A DNA stretch of 64,000 nt. It comes from Pyropia haitanensis. Lineage: Eukaryota > Rhodophyta > Bangiophyceae > Bangiales > Bangiaceae. The DNA is taken from the NCBI GenBank assembly GCA_008729055.1, contig SDUX01000002.1, positions 4,925,874 to 4,989,873 on the forward strand. Reading direction: 5' to 3'. Positions 9,438 to 21,398 of this stretch are shown here, in pieces. A program made the position numbers and the translations under genes. The notes under the pieces were generated by a model, which saw only the letters and a program-made list of their open reading frames with translations, did not search any database and was not told where the DNA came from. Numbering within the stretch: the first letter of the stretch is position 1; each line of letters starts with the position of its first letter.

Positions 9438-11460
9438 TCACGTGGGCGGCGGCGGCGGCGGCGGCGGTGGCGGCGGTGGCGGTGGCGGCAGCGGCGGCGG
9501 CGGGCGCCCGCATCCCCCCCCCCCCCTCCGCACCCCCCCCCCTCTGGGAGCCGAGGCGGTCGCAACGGCCGCGGCCGCGGCGGCGGCCGCCGCGGCCAGC
9601 CGTTCGCGGCGGGCGGCGAGTAGCACCCGCCGGCGCTTCTCGTTGGAGCGCCGCGCGCTCTCGCGGTTGCGGAGCACCCGCTGCCACTCCTTGCTATCCG
9701 CTTGGATGTCATCGGGGGGGTGTCGGAGAGGCGCCGGCGGCGTCGGCGGTAGACGCCGGGCGGATGGGGGGGGAGGGCGGGTATGGACCCGCCGGCAGAG
9801 GCGGGCGCACGGGCATTGGGCGGGGTGCCCCCCCCGGCACCCCCCGTCGCACCCATGGGTGCGACCGGGGGGGGGGGACCGGCGTGACGTGGCTGCCGCT
9901 GCCACCACTGCCGCTGCCGCTGCCAATGCCACTACCGCTGCCGCCACTGGCCGCCATGACCGCATCGAGTGGCGCCACGCTGCTACCACCACCGCTGGGC
10001 TCGCCGGGCGTGACTGCTCCCGACGGTGGGCCGGTCAGATTTGACAAGGGGGCGGTGGCCGGCGGCAGCGGCGCCAGGGGGCCCCATGCCGCCGCTGCCG
10101 CGGCCGTCATCGCTGCCGTTGCGTCGTCGTCGGGTGCAGCGTCGGCCGCACGGCCGGTCGCGCCGGGAAGCCCGGCTAGGGACAGGGGTGCGGCCGCGGT
10201 CGAGGTGGCGGCGGGTGACCAAAACGACGCAAACGCCCGGCTGTCTGCGTCTAGAGTGGACTGGGAGGCGGCGGCCCAGCCGGTGGGGACCGCCGCCGTG
10301 ATGGCCGAGGCGGCGGCCGTCAGCGTGTCGGCCGTGGGTGGGCGGGGCCAGAACGGCCGCGCCGCGGCAGCCGCGGCCACCGCGGCCGGCGACGGCGGCG
10401 GCGGCGGCGTCGGGGGCGGCGGCGACTGTGACAGCCACAGCGGTGAGACCTCGGCCGCCAAGCGGGCGGCCGCGGTCGCGGCCGCGTCGGCATCTGCGTC
10501 TGCGGGCGGGTCAAAAAACGTGCGCCACTGGGAGGGCGGTGGCGGCAGCGCCTCTGCCGTGGGGGTGCCCATGGCCATCGCCTCTGCCGACGCTGACGCG
10601 GTCACAGGGGCGGTCCCAGACGAGGAAGGCCGCCCTCCGCCGGCGTCACCCGTGTCGGACGCATCGTCGACGCTGGAGCGGCGGCCGCTGGCGTCTTTCG
10701 GTCCCCTTCCCCCCCCCTCAGCGAGCGTGCCGACCGCTGCTGTCCCTGCCGAGCCGCCCTTGCACAACCGCGCCGACGGCGAGGAAGACGCTGAAGATGG
10801 GCTGGGCGATGCGGGACGCGGCAGGGGGTCACCGCCCCCCCACGCCGCCCCGCCATCGGCGTCGACCCGCCCTGTGGCGCCCTCGACGGCGGCCATGGCC
10901 GCGTCGGCCGCGTCGGCCGCGTCGGCAAGCCACAGGGCGGTGAGCTGTGGGAGCGGCCCGTCGAGCGGCCCACCATCCACCTCGTCCCAGCAGGGCGGTA
11001 AGGACAGCCCGCTGGGGAGCTCTGCGGCCGTGTTCCCGGGCGACGGCGACCAGCAGACGTGCGCCATCCCGCCGGGCAACGGGGGCACCCCGACAAGGGG
11101 GGTGGATGCTAGCATGGCGACGGGGCTGGCCGACGAGGCCACGGGGGCGGCGTTAGGAGTGCCGCCTGCCGGCGGCTGTGCCGCGCTGGGGAAGAGCGCG
11201 TCACACCAGGATGCGCCTGGCGGCGGCGGCGACGGCAGCGCGGGCGATGCCAACGACAGGGACGGCAGCGCCAGCGACGCCAACGGCAGCGGCGGCAGCG
11301 CCGGCGACGGCGGCGGCTGCGGCGGCACTGGCTGCACCGGCGGCGGCAGCGGCAACGGGGAGCGTGGGGCTTGTGGCGATGACGGGCGGCCGCCTGCACC
11401 ACCCGGGACGGGTTGTGATATCGGTAAACGCGGGTAAGGTGGCGTGGAGCGGTCGGGCAT
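9438..11460 (-). CDS. bZIP-like transcription factor, frame broken at a C7 run
   Basis: ATG 11460 opens a 583-residue frame ending at TGA 9709-9711. It is Ala/Pro/Ser-rich but holds conserved-looking segments (ASWCDALFPSAAQ, CWDEVDGGPLDGPLPQLTALWLAD, SQWRTFFDPPADADAD). A second frame, entered at the run of seven C (plus strand G 9714-9720), continues DDIQADSKEWQRVLRNRESARRS with NEKRRR following, which is a bZIP basic region at about 9620-9705. Removing one base of the run would make the two parts continuous; an intron is the alternative. The expected role is DNA binding in the nucleus. Two oddities: the residue eight after the invariant Asn is Asn rather than Arg/Lys, and the zipper is almost absent (two or three Leu, then poly-Ala and poly-Pro to the stop). 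It could therefore be a degenerate or non-dimerising bZIP. Confidence 0.6.
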
Positions 11461-14400
11461 TGCCGGCCGGGGAACCGTCCCAGTTGGGCGTGTGGAGCGG
11501 GAGAGGGGTGGGCACGCCTCAATTGGGAGGGGCGGGAGACCAGCGCTGCCGCAGGTGCATGTGGAGTGTCGGCACCCCGTGTGCCACGCGGGGGGGCGGG
11601 AGGTAGGCGGGCCTCACGCGGGTCTGGTCAACGACGCGCAGCGGGGGAGAGGCGACGTCGGTGACCGGGCCCTTCACGCCACTCACGCCAGCCTCCCTCT
11701 TGTAGCGTGCAGTCTCAGACGACCAGCGGAAGTGCGGGGGGGATCCCCCCCCAGCAACAGCCCCCATGGCCGGGTGGGGGGGGGGGGGGGGGGGAGCGGC
11801 GCCGGGGGTGACCGCCAGCGGCGCGTGGCCGGCGCGCGCCCATGAGCGGGGTCGCCACGTCGGACAGCAAGGCCCGCGGGCGGCCGTACCCCCTGCAGCG
11901 GGCGGTGAGATGGGACGGCGCAGCGCGGGGGGGGTGGACGGTTGGTGGCGGGTGGCTGCCCGCATGCAGCCGGGGGGCGATGCATCGCGCCCTCTCTCCC
12001 GCTCAACGAGAGCAGACGCGCCCACAGACCGACAGCCGGCCGCCGCTTGGAGACTGGTGCCGGGGAGAGTGGGGGAGACGGGCAGGGCGTCGAGGCGGCC
12101 GACGTAGATCCCGACCCCTCCACCTCCCGACGGCTCCTGGCCAACCCGCGCCGCCCGCATGTCCAACTCCCCCCAGCTATGTCCTCGGCAATGAGGGATT
12201 TGATTGGTGGGCCAGGCCGCGGGCGGGGCCCAGCAGGGTGGGCAAAAACCTAACCTTTTCTGTTCCTGCTTGATTATTCTGTAGATCAAATCAATACACA
12301 GTTTGTTTTTTTGCTTTTTTACGCTTTTTGCTTATTTCAATTACTTCATACAAGTTGTCTCGGTCGGTGTGAACAAGTGCGACGAATGTCAGACAGCTTC
12401 GGCGCCTGCTGACGACCATCTGTGCACCGGCGCCAGCCCGGCGCTGTGGCTATCGCCCGGCCGCTTCGAGAACGCGCGCCCTTCCTGCTTGCCACCCACC
12501 TCAACAGGGGGCCCCTCGCTGACCTTCTTTGGCTACGGGAGCTGGCTTGGTTTTGTGGACAAGCTTAGTCGAGTGGTACTACCAGGTGGGTCACCTGCAT
12601 TGGCCACGGGCGCGGGATCGCCTGACAGGTCGACGGGCGCTGGGGCAGCCAACCCAAGAGCGGAAGCGGGGTCAACCCACAAGTCGAGAGGCACTGAGGG
12701 TGGCAGCGCGCCCTGGAGAGGCGGGCTACCCGGTGCGTCTGCACGAGCTGGAAGAATCACGGGGGGGCACCGGCGTGAGGACAGGTGGCGGATGAGGGAG
12801 GGAATGCGCGCGCCACAGCCGCCCATCGGTGGCACGAGGGTGCCTCCGGTGGCGGTCAAGGCAGTGGGATTAGGGATGTGGGGGGTGCGGCGGCGCGGCG
12901 TCAGGTGGCGTCGTGAAGCCCCCCGCTCCGAGCCGTGGTGTTGCGTGCGGTGCGGCGTAGCGGCCGTGCATGCCCCGTGTCTAGTGCAGCCCAGCCGTCA
13001 TCCCGCAGCGTCGGCTGGGTGCACTGAAGAGCGGGGGGGCGGCACCTACCCGGACGTCGGCGTGGAGCGGATGCGATGGAACACCCCCAGTTGTTGCAAG
13101 CCGCGGCGGGCCCCAGGAGCAAAGGATCTGGCCTGCTGCCAGCGTGTGCTGAGAACAAATATGAACTGGATCGGACTTGTGAAGAATCTTCATTGTCACA
13201 GTACGGAAATTGTTATAATTAACTTAAACTCGCTGTTCCTTGCTTTGATGAATCTATATCTTAATCTATACATTAATTTAAAGTTGGACGTATACGTTTT
13301 TTCCGTGACAACCGTGGTGCCCAGCGCTGCCGCGCTGGGCGACGCTCTGGGCTTGTCGGCCTCCCGACCTCGCCCCCTTCCCCAGCCCCTTTTCCAGTGG
13401 CCAGCGCACAGAATCCGCTCCTCTCTCTCAGGTGGCGCGATGCGGTCATTCTCGGGAGGGGGCGCGGATGGAACACGCGCCGAGAGTCGGGGAGTGGTTG
13501 GGATGGAAGGGCGGCTCCCTGACGTGGCATCGCCAACGCCCAGTCGAGCCAGGCCGCCCGCCACCCCTCTACTAGGATGCATCGCTGTTGTGCCCCCTTC
13601 CTCGGCATGCGGTGCAGCCCATGGCGGCAGACTGGCGCGCCCCTTCCACATGTGCCTGCTCCGGTGTCGCGGCACCTCTGTCTTTTTTTGGAAGGTCAAT
13701 GCCAGCCCGCTGGACAACACAGGACAGCACCGAGGGAGGCGTGTCGTCGACAGACAACTCACTGTCGTCGCAACAGCATGGCGTCCTTTTCTGATGGACC
13801 TCGTCTGCGACAAAGAGAAACAGAGAGAGCACCCGGTTGCCCCAGCAAAGGACACGCGTGCCGCGCAGTGCCACGGCAGGTGGAGCGCTTCCATCGCTGC
13901 CGGCAGGGAGGGGCACGTCGGCGATACAGTCGATGGGTATGGAGCGTGTCCCATTGGTGCGAACACAGACATATCCCAGCACAGACGCAATGGCCCCATG
14001 ACTGCGCTGTGCGTTGGCGGGGTGCGACCTGTGCGGGTCTTACCACGCCCCCTCTCGAAGTGCGTTTCAGCCAACACCCACACTTGGGTGAGGAGGTGAG
14101 CACCAGAGGCGCGACCTGCGTGGCAAGAGCTGCCTGCGCTGAGAGTACTCGTCATCCCGTACGCCACCGCGACCTGAGTGTCACATGTCGCGGAGCAGCT
14201 GAGCCTCCCTCTTGGTTCTTCTTTTCTGGAGGGCGAGTCGATTCGACGCTTGCTGACTCCTTGCCCCTGGTCTGTGGAAGGGGGTAGGTGCCGGCTGGAA
14301 CGGTTCTGTCAGCACCACTAGAAGGGAAGAACTGAAGAGGCGTAGCTCCTGTTGGTCGGGTCCTTGTCTGAAATGCGATTTCTCCTCTCCCCTGTGTCCC

Positions 14401-15677
14401 GACACTGCAGCCTCTGCGGACTCGTCGTTCCGTGTTGGTGGGACACTGGGGGCGGGCTGGCTGGAGTTCTGGTTACGCATCGCTCCGGGGGAGAGGAGCA
14501 TCTCCGCTCTGTGGAGGCCTTGTCAGCACCACTGTCCACACCGACGGTACATCTCGATGCCCCAGAGAGATGCCTGGTGCACGAGCGGCTGCCCACCAAC
14601 AACAGCGAAGACTCCAGCATGCAATTCTCAATCGGCATAGGCCTCATGCATAAGTCGTCGCCGTGGACATCCATTGTTTCGCCGCATCCGGTCCAGACGC
14701 GCTGGCATCGTCGCCGTACGAGGGCAACCAACGTGCAATGACTGGGGTGGGCGGGCGTCCCTTTCCCGCTTCTCGTACGCCGACCTTCCCGCCCAGTCGC
14801 GCAGACCCCGCCTGCCACGTGTGACTGATGAGTCACGTCATGAGTGTTTTTCCCCTTCTCTCAACGAAAAGAGGTTCACAATCTCTCCTCGTGCACAACG
14901 CGTTCCGTAATACAAGGGATCTCAGGAGGATGTGGCGACGATGCAGAGACTCAATGTCTCGTCGAGGAGCAGTTCACACTGTCGGCTGACGGAATCTGCC
15001 ATCCCTGCTCTCCCGTCCGTCTGCTCACGAGCCGCATGGCAGCCGTGTCACTCGCGGGGTGGACAACGCTGGCTTCCTAAATACTGTTCCGGCAGACCAC
15101 AGTCACGCCACAGAACCTCACCGATGGGTGACTGCGAGGGTGGGCTGATTGTTTCGTTCCTACCAAAGTCCGGTGACGAAATCGAGCACACGCGATCCGC
15201 GGTACTGGACGCGGCGGGTAGGACACAACCTCGGTGGGACGACACGTGGCCGCCCTACGTGCGTGCGTACGCGCCCGACCCCGCGGCGCACCCGTCGCTG
15301 CTCGCGGGTGCCGGGCCCTCCTTTCCCTCGTGGCTCGCGTGAGCGCCGTTGTCGGCGCGGTCGTTGCCGCGCGGCGCGTCTCCGCAGACGGCCAACCTCG
15401 ACCCCCCCCCCCCCTCCCGCACCCTCCTCGTCCCCTTTTCCGTTCTCCTCCCTCCCCGCCCCCTGCTGGCCCGCCCCCCCATATCGATTTCTCCCCCACG
15501 GTGGGGGCGTCGTGCCCCCAGCTGCCCCTGCGTTTTTTTTATTTATAACTGGTTCTCTTTTCCCGCTGCCCCGCCTCTCCTGCCTCCTGTTCCCCACCTT
15601 CCCTCCATCCCCATCCCCGTCTGCCCCCGTGTCCCTGTGTCTTGTATGGTAGCTCTGCGGCGGCGTCCGGCGCACGG
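11461..15677. other. 4.2-kb spacer with AT-rich islands
   Basis: Mixed composition, clearly less GC-rich than the flanking genes. Two AT-rich islands stand out: about 12240-12360 and 13146-13310. Long open frames here begin at TTG or GTG, cross the islands and show no domain. The right end (15400-15650) is pyrimidine-rich, ending GTATGGTAG at 15644-15652. This could be a 3' splice site for an upstream exon of the PHD gene. No gene is supported. Confidence 0.45.
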
Positions 15678-18600
15678 ATGACCGACGCGGCGGCGGCTGC
15701 GGCACCGATGGCCGACGCGGCCGCGGATGGGACCTTGATGGCCGACGCGGCCACGGTTGGTGCGTCGATGACCGACGCGGCCGCGGCGGGAACACCAAAG
15801 GCGGATGTCTCGGCGGCGGGGGCACCAGACGCGGAAGCGTCGGCGGCCGGCGCACCGATGACTGCCGTGGCGGCCGCCGGCACACGGGCCACCGACGCGG
15901 CAGCGGCTGACACGGAGGCGGTCTTGTTAAAGATGGTGACGGTCAGCGGGGCGGCGGCGGCGCCGACCCCCCCCGCCCCCTGGTGGACCGCCGGCCGCCG
16001 CGCCGGCGCCGCGGTCCTCGTCCGCGTCCGCCGCACCGAGTACGCGCCCGCTATCATCCCGCTGTCGGTGACGGCAGAGGAGGAGGCAACGCACAGGGAC
16101 GGCTTCCCAGCCCGCCGCATGCTCGTCCGCTTTTCCGACGGCGCCCCCGCCGTGTCGGTGCAGGTGAAGCACGTGAAGCGGGTGCGGCGGGGAGGGGCGT
16201 CGGGTGGGGGGCGGCCGGCCCCGCGGCTCCGCCGTGCCCCGCGCATGACGGTGGCCACCGCGCGTGTGCCTTGGGGGGGCGGAGGGGCCTGCACGCCGCT
16301 GTCGACGCCGCCGCCGTCGACTCCGCCGCCGTCGACGCCGCCGCCGACGTTGCCACCGCCGCCGCCACCGCCACCACCACCACCGCCGCCGCCGCCGCCG
16401 CCGCCGCCACCCCCACCACCGCCGCCGTCGACGCCGCCGCCACCCCCACCACCGCCGCCGTCGACGCCGCCGCCATCAATGCCGGAGTCGTCGACGTCGC
16501 CGGTGCCGCGGTCGGGCGGTCGGGTGGCGGCGGCGGCGGCAGCGGCGGCGGCAGTCGCCGCTGCGGCAGCAGACGCGGTGGCGGTTGTCCCGGCGGTCCC
16601 AGCGGCGGTACCCCCGCCGACACCCGCTGCTTCCCTGCGGGCCTCGGCGGTGACCGTCGCGGCGACGCCCGCCCAGCCGGTGGACAGCGGCGACAGCGAC
16701 ATTGAGGTGGTGAGCGAGTGCTTGACCACGCGGCGGCAGCCCCCGGTGGGCGGCGGCACCCCCCAGCCGGCGGCAACGCCCCGTCCCCAGGCGGCGACGG
16801 CACCCACTGCTGCAGGCCCTCGTCTGGCGGCGACGGTACCGCCCGTCCCAGAGGACGTGGAGCTCGAGTCTGACGACATAGACGTGCTGATTGTCAGCGT
16901 CAGTCGGGTGCCCCCGACACTGCCTGTGGATCCGCCAAAGGCGGCGACGCCTGGAGGGGTGCCCGTGGGTGTTGCTGGCGGCAGCGGCGGCGGCGACGCC
17001 GCCTCCCCGCACTTTTTCTTTGACCGCCGTGGCGCGTCGCCGCCCGCCTCCCCGCACTTTTTCATTGACCGCCGTGGCGCGTCGCCGCCCGCCTCCCCGC
17101 ACTTTTTCATTGACCGCCGTGGCGCGTCGCCGCCCGCATCCCCGGCCGTCACCCCGCAAGCAGCGGGCGGTGTGGCCGGCGACGCGATCCCGCCGCTGTC
17201 AATGTCACCCCCGGCGTGCCCAGATTGGGCGCACGGCCACCCCTCCGACCGGGTGCGGGGGCTGTCGTTTGGGCGCTCCGGGCGGCAGTCGGTGGCGGTT
17301 GCCGAACCGGGCAGACCTGCCCAGCAGCGCGGTGACTGGGGCGGCGGCAGGTCCACGACGCCACCGCCGCGATGGCCGCACTCGCTCGGCCGTGGCGCGT
17401 ACGGACCAACCGCACAGCGTGGCGGCGGCGGCGGCGGTGGCAGCGGCGCGGGCGGCGGTGGTCCATGGCGCGGCGGTGGCGACCGGGACTGGGCGCGGCG
17501 GCGGTCGCCGCCACCTCCGCCGGCGGCCGAGCCGTGGCCGAGGCACCCCGCGTCGCCTGCGTGGGACAGCCGACGCGGCCCGCCGGCTGGCGGTCTGCCC
17601 GCCGTCATGGACGACGGCTTCCGGCCGACCGCCCGCTCTGGGCGGCGGCGCTCCCGAGGCCCGCGCGGCGGCTACGGGTTAGAACCCCAGCGGGATGCGT
17701 CGGCTCGGTGGCGGCCGACCCCCGCGCCGCCGCCTTCCCCCCCGCGGGCGCACCTTAGCACGCCGGGCGGTGGCGGCGGCGCTGCCGGGGGGCCAGCCGG
17801 TGGCGGTGGTACTGTCGCTGACTGGTGGGGTGATGACGGCCAGGACCACGGTGTCCGCCATGGCGACGACCGCCATGACTACGGCCGCCATGACTACGGC
17901 CGGCATGGCCACGGCCGGCATGGCCACGGCCGGCATGGCCACGGCCGCCGTGACGACGGCCGCCAATACAACGGCCTCCGTGGCAACGGCCGCCGTGACG
18001 GCGGCCAGTACGATGTTCATCATGATGACGGGCGCCATGTGGCAGGCCACTGCGACGATGGGCACCAGAGGGGCCCTTGGTCCGGCCCGCCTCCCACCGA
18101 CTACTGGTCGCAATCTGCGCCTCCGCACCAGCCACATAGAGACGCGGGTGGCCACGGCGAGGGTGGTAGCCTGTGGCAGCCACACAGCCACGCGGCGGAT
18201 GAACACGCCGCAGAGTCGCATTGGCGGTCGTCACACCCTGACGGCACGTGGCCGCCACGTCACGAGGCGACCGCGCCACCGTACGATGGTCGGCCGTTGT
18301 CCAGTGCTGGTGCGTCGCGGCCACCCCATCGAGTTGACCCGCGGCCGGCCGCTGCCTACGAACCGCCCCCCCCCTACGACGACCCGCCCTCCGCCTACGA
18401 CCCGCCACGCACTTACGAACCTTCCCCCGCTTTTGAGGACCCGCCCCCCGCCTACGACGACCCGCCTCCCGCGTACAACCCGCCGCACACCTACGAAGGT
18501 GCCCACCCGTTGGACTCTGGCCCCGCCCACGGCGTCTACGCGCCGCACGCATCGGCCACAAGGCAGCAGCCACCGCCCGGATGGTATTACTTGGACCCCC

Positions 18601-20687
18601 CCCCCGATCCCGTGGCCAACGCGGCACCCCGGTCGCCGTCCCCGCGGCCACGACCGGCACCGGCTTTGCAGCTTTCGCCGTCGCGCGCGCTCCTCGGGCG
18701 GCGGTCGCGGCCGCTGACTGTCCTGGACAAGTATCGGCTCAAGCAGGCGGGGCTCCCCGTGCCGCCCGACGACTGTGCCGCGTCGGCGTTGGCGGCGGCG
18801 GCGACGGCTACGGCGGTGGCAGCAGGGGCAGAGCCGCCCGTGGTGGCGGCAGGGGCAGAGGCGAGGAATGCGGAAGTGGTCGCAGCAGAGGCGGCAGACG
18901 AGGTAGCGGTGGACGTAGTAGAGACGACAGCCCCGCTGGGCGATGGTGGTTGCCGGGTATCGCCGCTACGTGTGACACCCCCGGCACCGTCGCCTCCCCT
19001 TTTGGGCTCCCTCGCCAGCCGCGGTGGCGGCAGCGCCAGCGGTGGGCGCCACCGCGGCGAGTCCCCTGACGCGGTCCCCGCACACGCGGCGGGCACACGG
19101 TCCCCGTCGGGGAACGGCGACGCCGCCTCTTCCCCGCACAAGCCGGCAAACGCGCGCCGTGGCCGCCGCGGTGCCCCCCCGCCCGCCGCGGAGGGCGTCG
19201 ACGGCGTGGCGGTGGCGCCGATGGCGGCCGCGGCAGCGGCAGCGTCGGCGGTGGCGGCGGTGGTGGCGGCGGACGCGTCGGCGGCGGCGGCAGAGGCGGT
19301 CAGCCGGGCTGCCTGCGCCCGCCGCCGCCGCCGCCCGCTGCGCGACGCCACCGCCGCGGCCGCTGCCGCGGCAGCGGCGGCCACGTCTGAGTGGTCTATG
19401 GCGGGCAGCGGCGGGTGGCCGGCGGCCGCGCCGTGCACCCGCTTCCGCTCCCGCTCGGCCGCCGGCGAGGAGCCGCCGCCGGCCAAGCGGCGCCGCCGCC
19501 CCGACGGCGGCGGCCGTCGGCACCTGCGGGCGCTGCTTGCGACCGCCGACTCGTCGGACGCGTCGGCAGCCGGCACGGCGCCGCCGTCGCGGCCGCGGCC
19601 GGCGGCCGCGGCGCCGCCGGCGCGGCGGCCGCGGCGGCAGCGGGTCGGGCGGGGCTCGTCGAGCGGCTCAGAGTACAGCGACATGCCGCCGCGGGCGCAG
19701 CGGCGGCGGCGGGTGGTGCCGCCGGCCGCCTCCGGCAGCGACTGTGACGGGCCCGCCGCGCCGGCCGCCGCCGTTGGGCAGGGGGAGGCGGCGGTGGCCC
19801 GCCTCGGCGGCATCTGGTTTCCGCCGCCCCTGTGTCCGCTCCCCGCCGCCGCCAGTAGCGGCCGACACGCCCGACGCGTCCATGATGGCGGTGGCGGCGG
19901 CGACGGCGGCCGCCGCCGCTCGACGCGCAAGGGCGTGCCCCGCGCGCTCGACGTGGCGGCGTGGGCCGCCACCGCCGGCCGCCCGCCGTCGCCGTCGCCG
20001 CCGTGGCCGCCGCCCCCCCGCCGCGGCGGCCGCGGCCGCCGCGACGGGCCGCCCGGCGCGCCGTCGGCGGCGGCAGCGCTGGCGGCGGTGGCGGCGGCCG
20101 CGGTCGCCGCCGGCCCCCCCCCCTCCGCCGCGGCGGCCGGCGCGCCCGTCTACGCGTGCCCCTGTGGGGTGGCGGTCGCCGTCGGCGGCGGCCTCCAGTG
20201 CGGCGGCCCGTGCGGCCGCTGGTTCCACCGCGCCTGCGCCGGCCTGCCGCCCGCGGCGGCGGCGCGCATCGCCGCCCGCCGCGCGGCGCTCGGCTGCCCG
20301 GCGTGCGTCGACGCGCTCATGGCGGGGGGGGTGGGGGGAGCGGCGGCGGCTTCGGCCGCCCGCCCGGCCATCCCGCTGCTGCTGTCACCAGCACTGGCGG
20401 TGGCCGCCACCGTCGCCGCCACGGCGCGGCCGTCGCGCCCGCGGCGGCGGCAGCCGCGGCTGCCGCCGGCCGCCCCCGCCGACGCGCCGGCCGTGACCAC
20501 TGACGGGCGCCCACAGGCGGGCGGGGCGGCGGCACCGGCCGGCACGGCCGCGTCGGCACCAGCGGCGGCACCGGCGGCGATGCCGTCCCCACTCTCCCGC
20601 CTGCGCACGCTGCTCGCGCTCGTCACCACTGCGACCGCCGCGGAGCGGGCCGCCTCCCGCGCGGCGGTGGTGGCGGCCGTCGGCCGC

Positions 20688-20720
<33 letters not shown>

Positions 20721-20899
20721 TGCCGCCGCCGCCTGCACGTCGCCGCGGCCGGCCGGCCGCGGGGGGTGGGCGCCGCCCCGCCCGCGGCGGCGGCGGCGGC
20801 GCCGGGCGGGGTGGCACCGGTGCCGGCGGCGGCGGCGGCGCTCGGCCCGCTCCTCGCCCGCCACCAGGCGCGCCGCCGCGGGGCAATGGCGGCGGGTCG

Positions 20900-20931
<32 letters not shown>

Positions 20932-21215
20932 TCGTCGCCGCGGGTGGCGCGGCCGGCGCGGCGGGGGGGGGGGGGTGGTACCCGCCGCCCGCGTCGACGC
21001 TGATGGGAGGTGCCTGCCAGGTGGGGGGGGGGTGCTGCGGGACGCCCCGCCACTGCTCGTCTCGTAGCGCTCCCCGTAGGAGGGTGGGTGGGGCGTCTGG
21101 CATGTGCGCGATGTGGATGTGCCCACTCGGTCTGGTGCACTGGCCAGTCTGGACAGACGGTGCAACAGGCAAGCAAACCAACAAGCAAACAAAAGTCGTG
21201 TGGCTCTTGATGTAG
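15678..21215 (+). CDS. Tudor-like / PHD-finger chromatin protein, 1845 residues
   Basis: The first in-frame ATG is 15678; the frame is open upstream to TAA 15546-15548. The N-terminus has short ADAAAxG-type repeats. Residues about 101-172 form a compact basic domain (WWTAGRRAGAAVLVRVRR, then YAPAII, MLVRFSDGAPAVSV and KHVKRVRR) resembling Tudor-type readers. Poly-Pro follows, then two acidic hydrophobic motifs of SIM type (SDIEVVSE near 340, DIDVLIVSVS near 400). Next are three 15-residue repeats around PHFFIDRRG (about 442-486), a His/Gly/Arg repeat tract (about 728-762), PPAYDDPP repeats and RRSRPLTVLDKYRLKQAGLP. Residues 1492-1547 form a Cys4-His-Cys3 PHD finger (CPCG, LQCGGPCGRWFHRAC, GCPAC). 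PHD and Tudor folds read histone tails, so a nuclear chromatin role is likely. The target is unknown. The rest is low-complexity. It converges on the sigma-factor gene 183 bp away. Confidence 0.75.
17001..17135 (+). repeat. Three 45-bp in-frame repeats (PHFFIDRRGASPPAS)
   Basis: The ACTTTTTC core recurs at 17011, 17056 and 17101, an exact 45-bp period. The first copy has Phe for Ile. The repeat is in frame, so it changes protein length by 15 residues per unit. Confidence 0.85.
17859..17963 (+). repeat. Seven 15-bp in-frame repeats encoding H(G/D)xGR
   Basis: Units of the form CATGxCxACGGCCGS, seven tandem copies, inside the PHD protein. They produce a His/Gly/Arg-rich tract that continues less regularly to about 18070. 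Confidence 0.8.
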
Positions 21216-21398
21216 GCGCTCGGTGCGCCCGGCCGCACCGCTACACCGCGGGTGCCTCACCAGTAGCGGCGAGCGGTTCAAAAATAGAGGTCTTTCACCC
21301 CCCCCCCCCTCCACCCCCCCCCCCACTCCTCCCCTACCCAACCGCCCGCCCACCCACCGCCGGTCCCCCCCCCCTCAACGTCTGCCCCGATGCTGTCC

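Noticed and set aside
9467..11437. Long plus-strand frame opposite the bZIP-like gene
   Set aside because: Almost pure Ala/Gly/Ser. The minus strand has the bZIP basic region and Trp/Cys/Phe-bearing segments, so it is preferred.
12303..14099. 598-codon plus-strand open frame
   Set aside because: It begins at TTG, crosses an AT-rich island without changing composition logic and contains no domain. Chance openness in stop-poor DNA.
17001..17963. Regularly spaced repeats as a CRISPR array
   Set aside because: Repeats are in-frame protein repeats without unique spacers, and the genome is eukaryotic.
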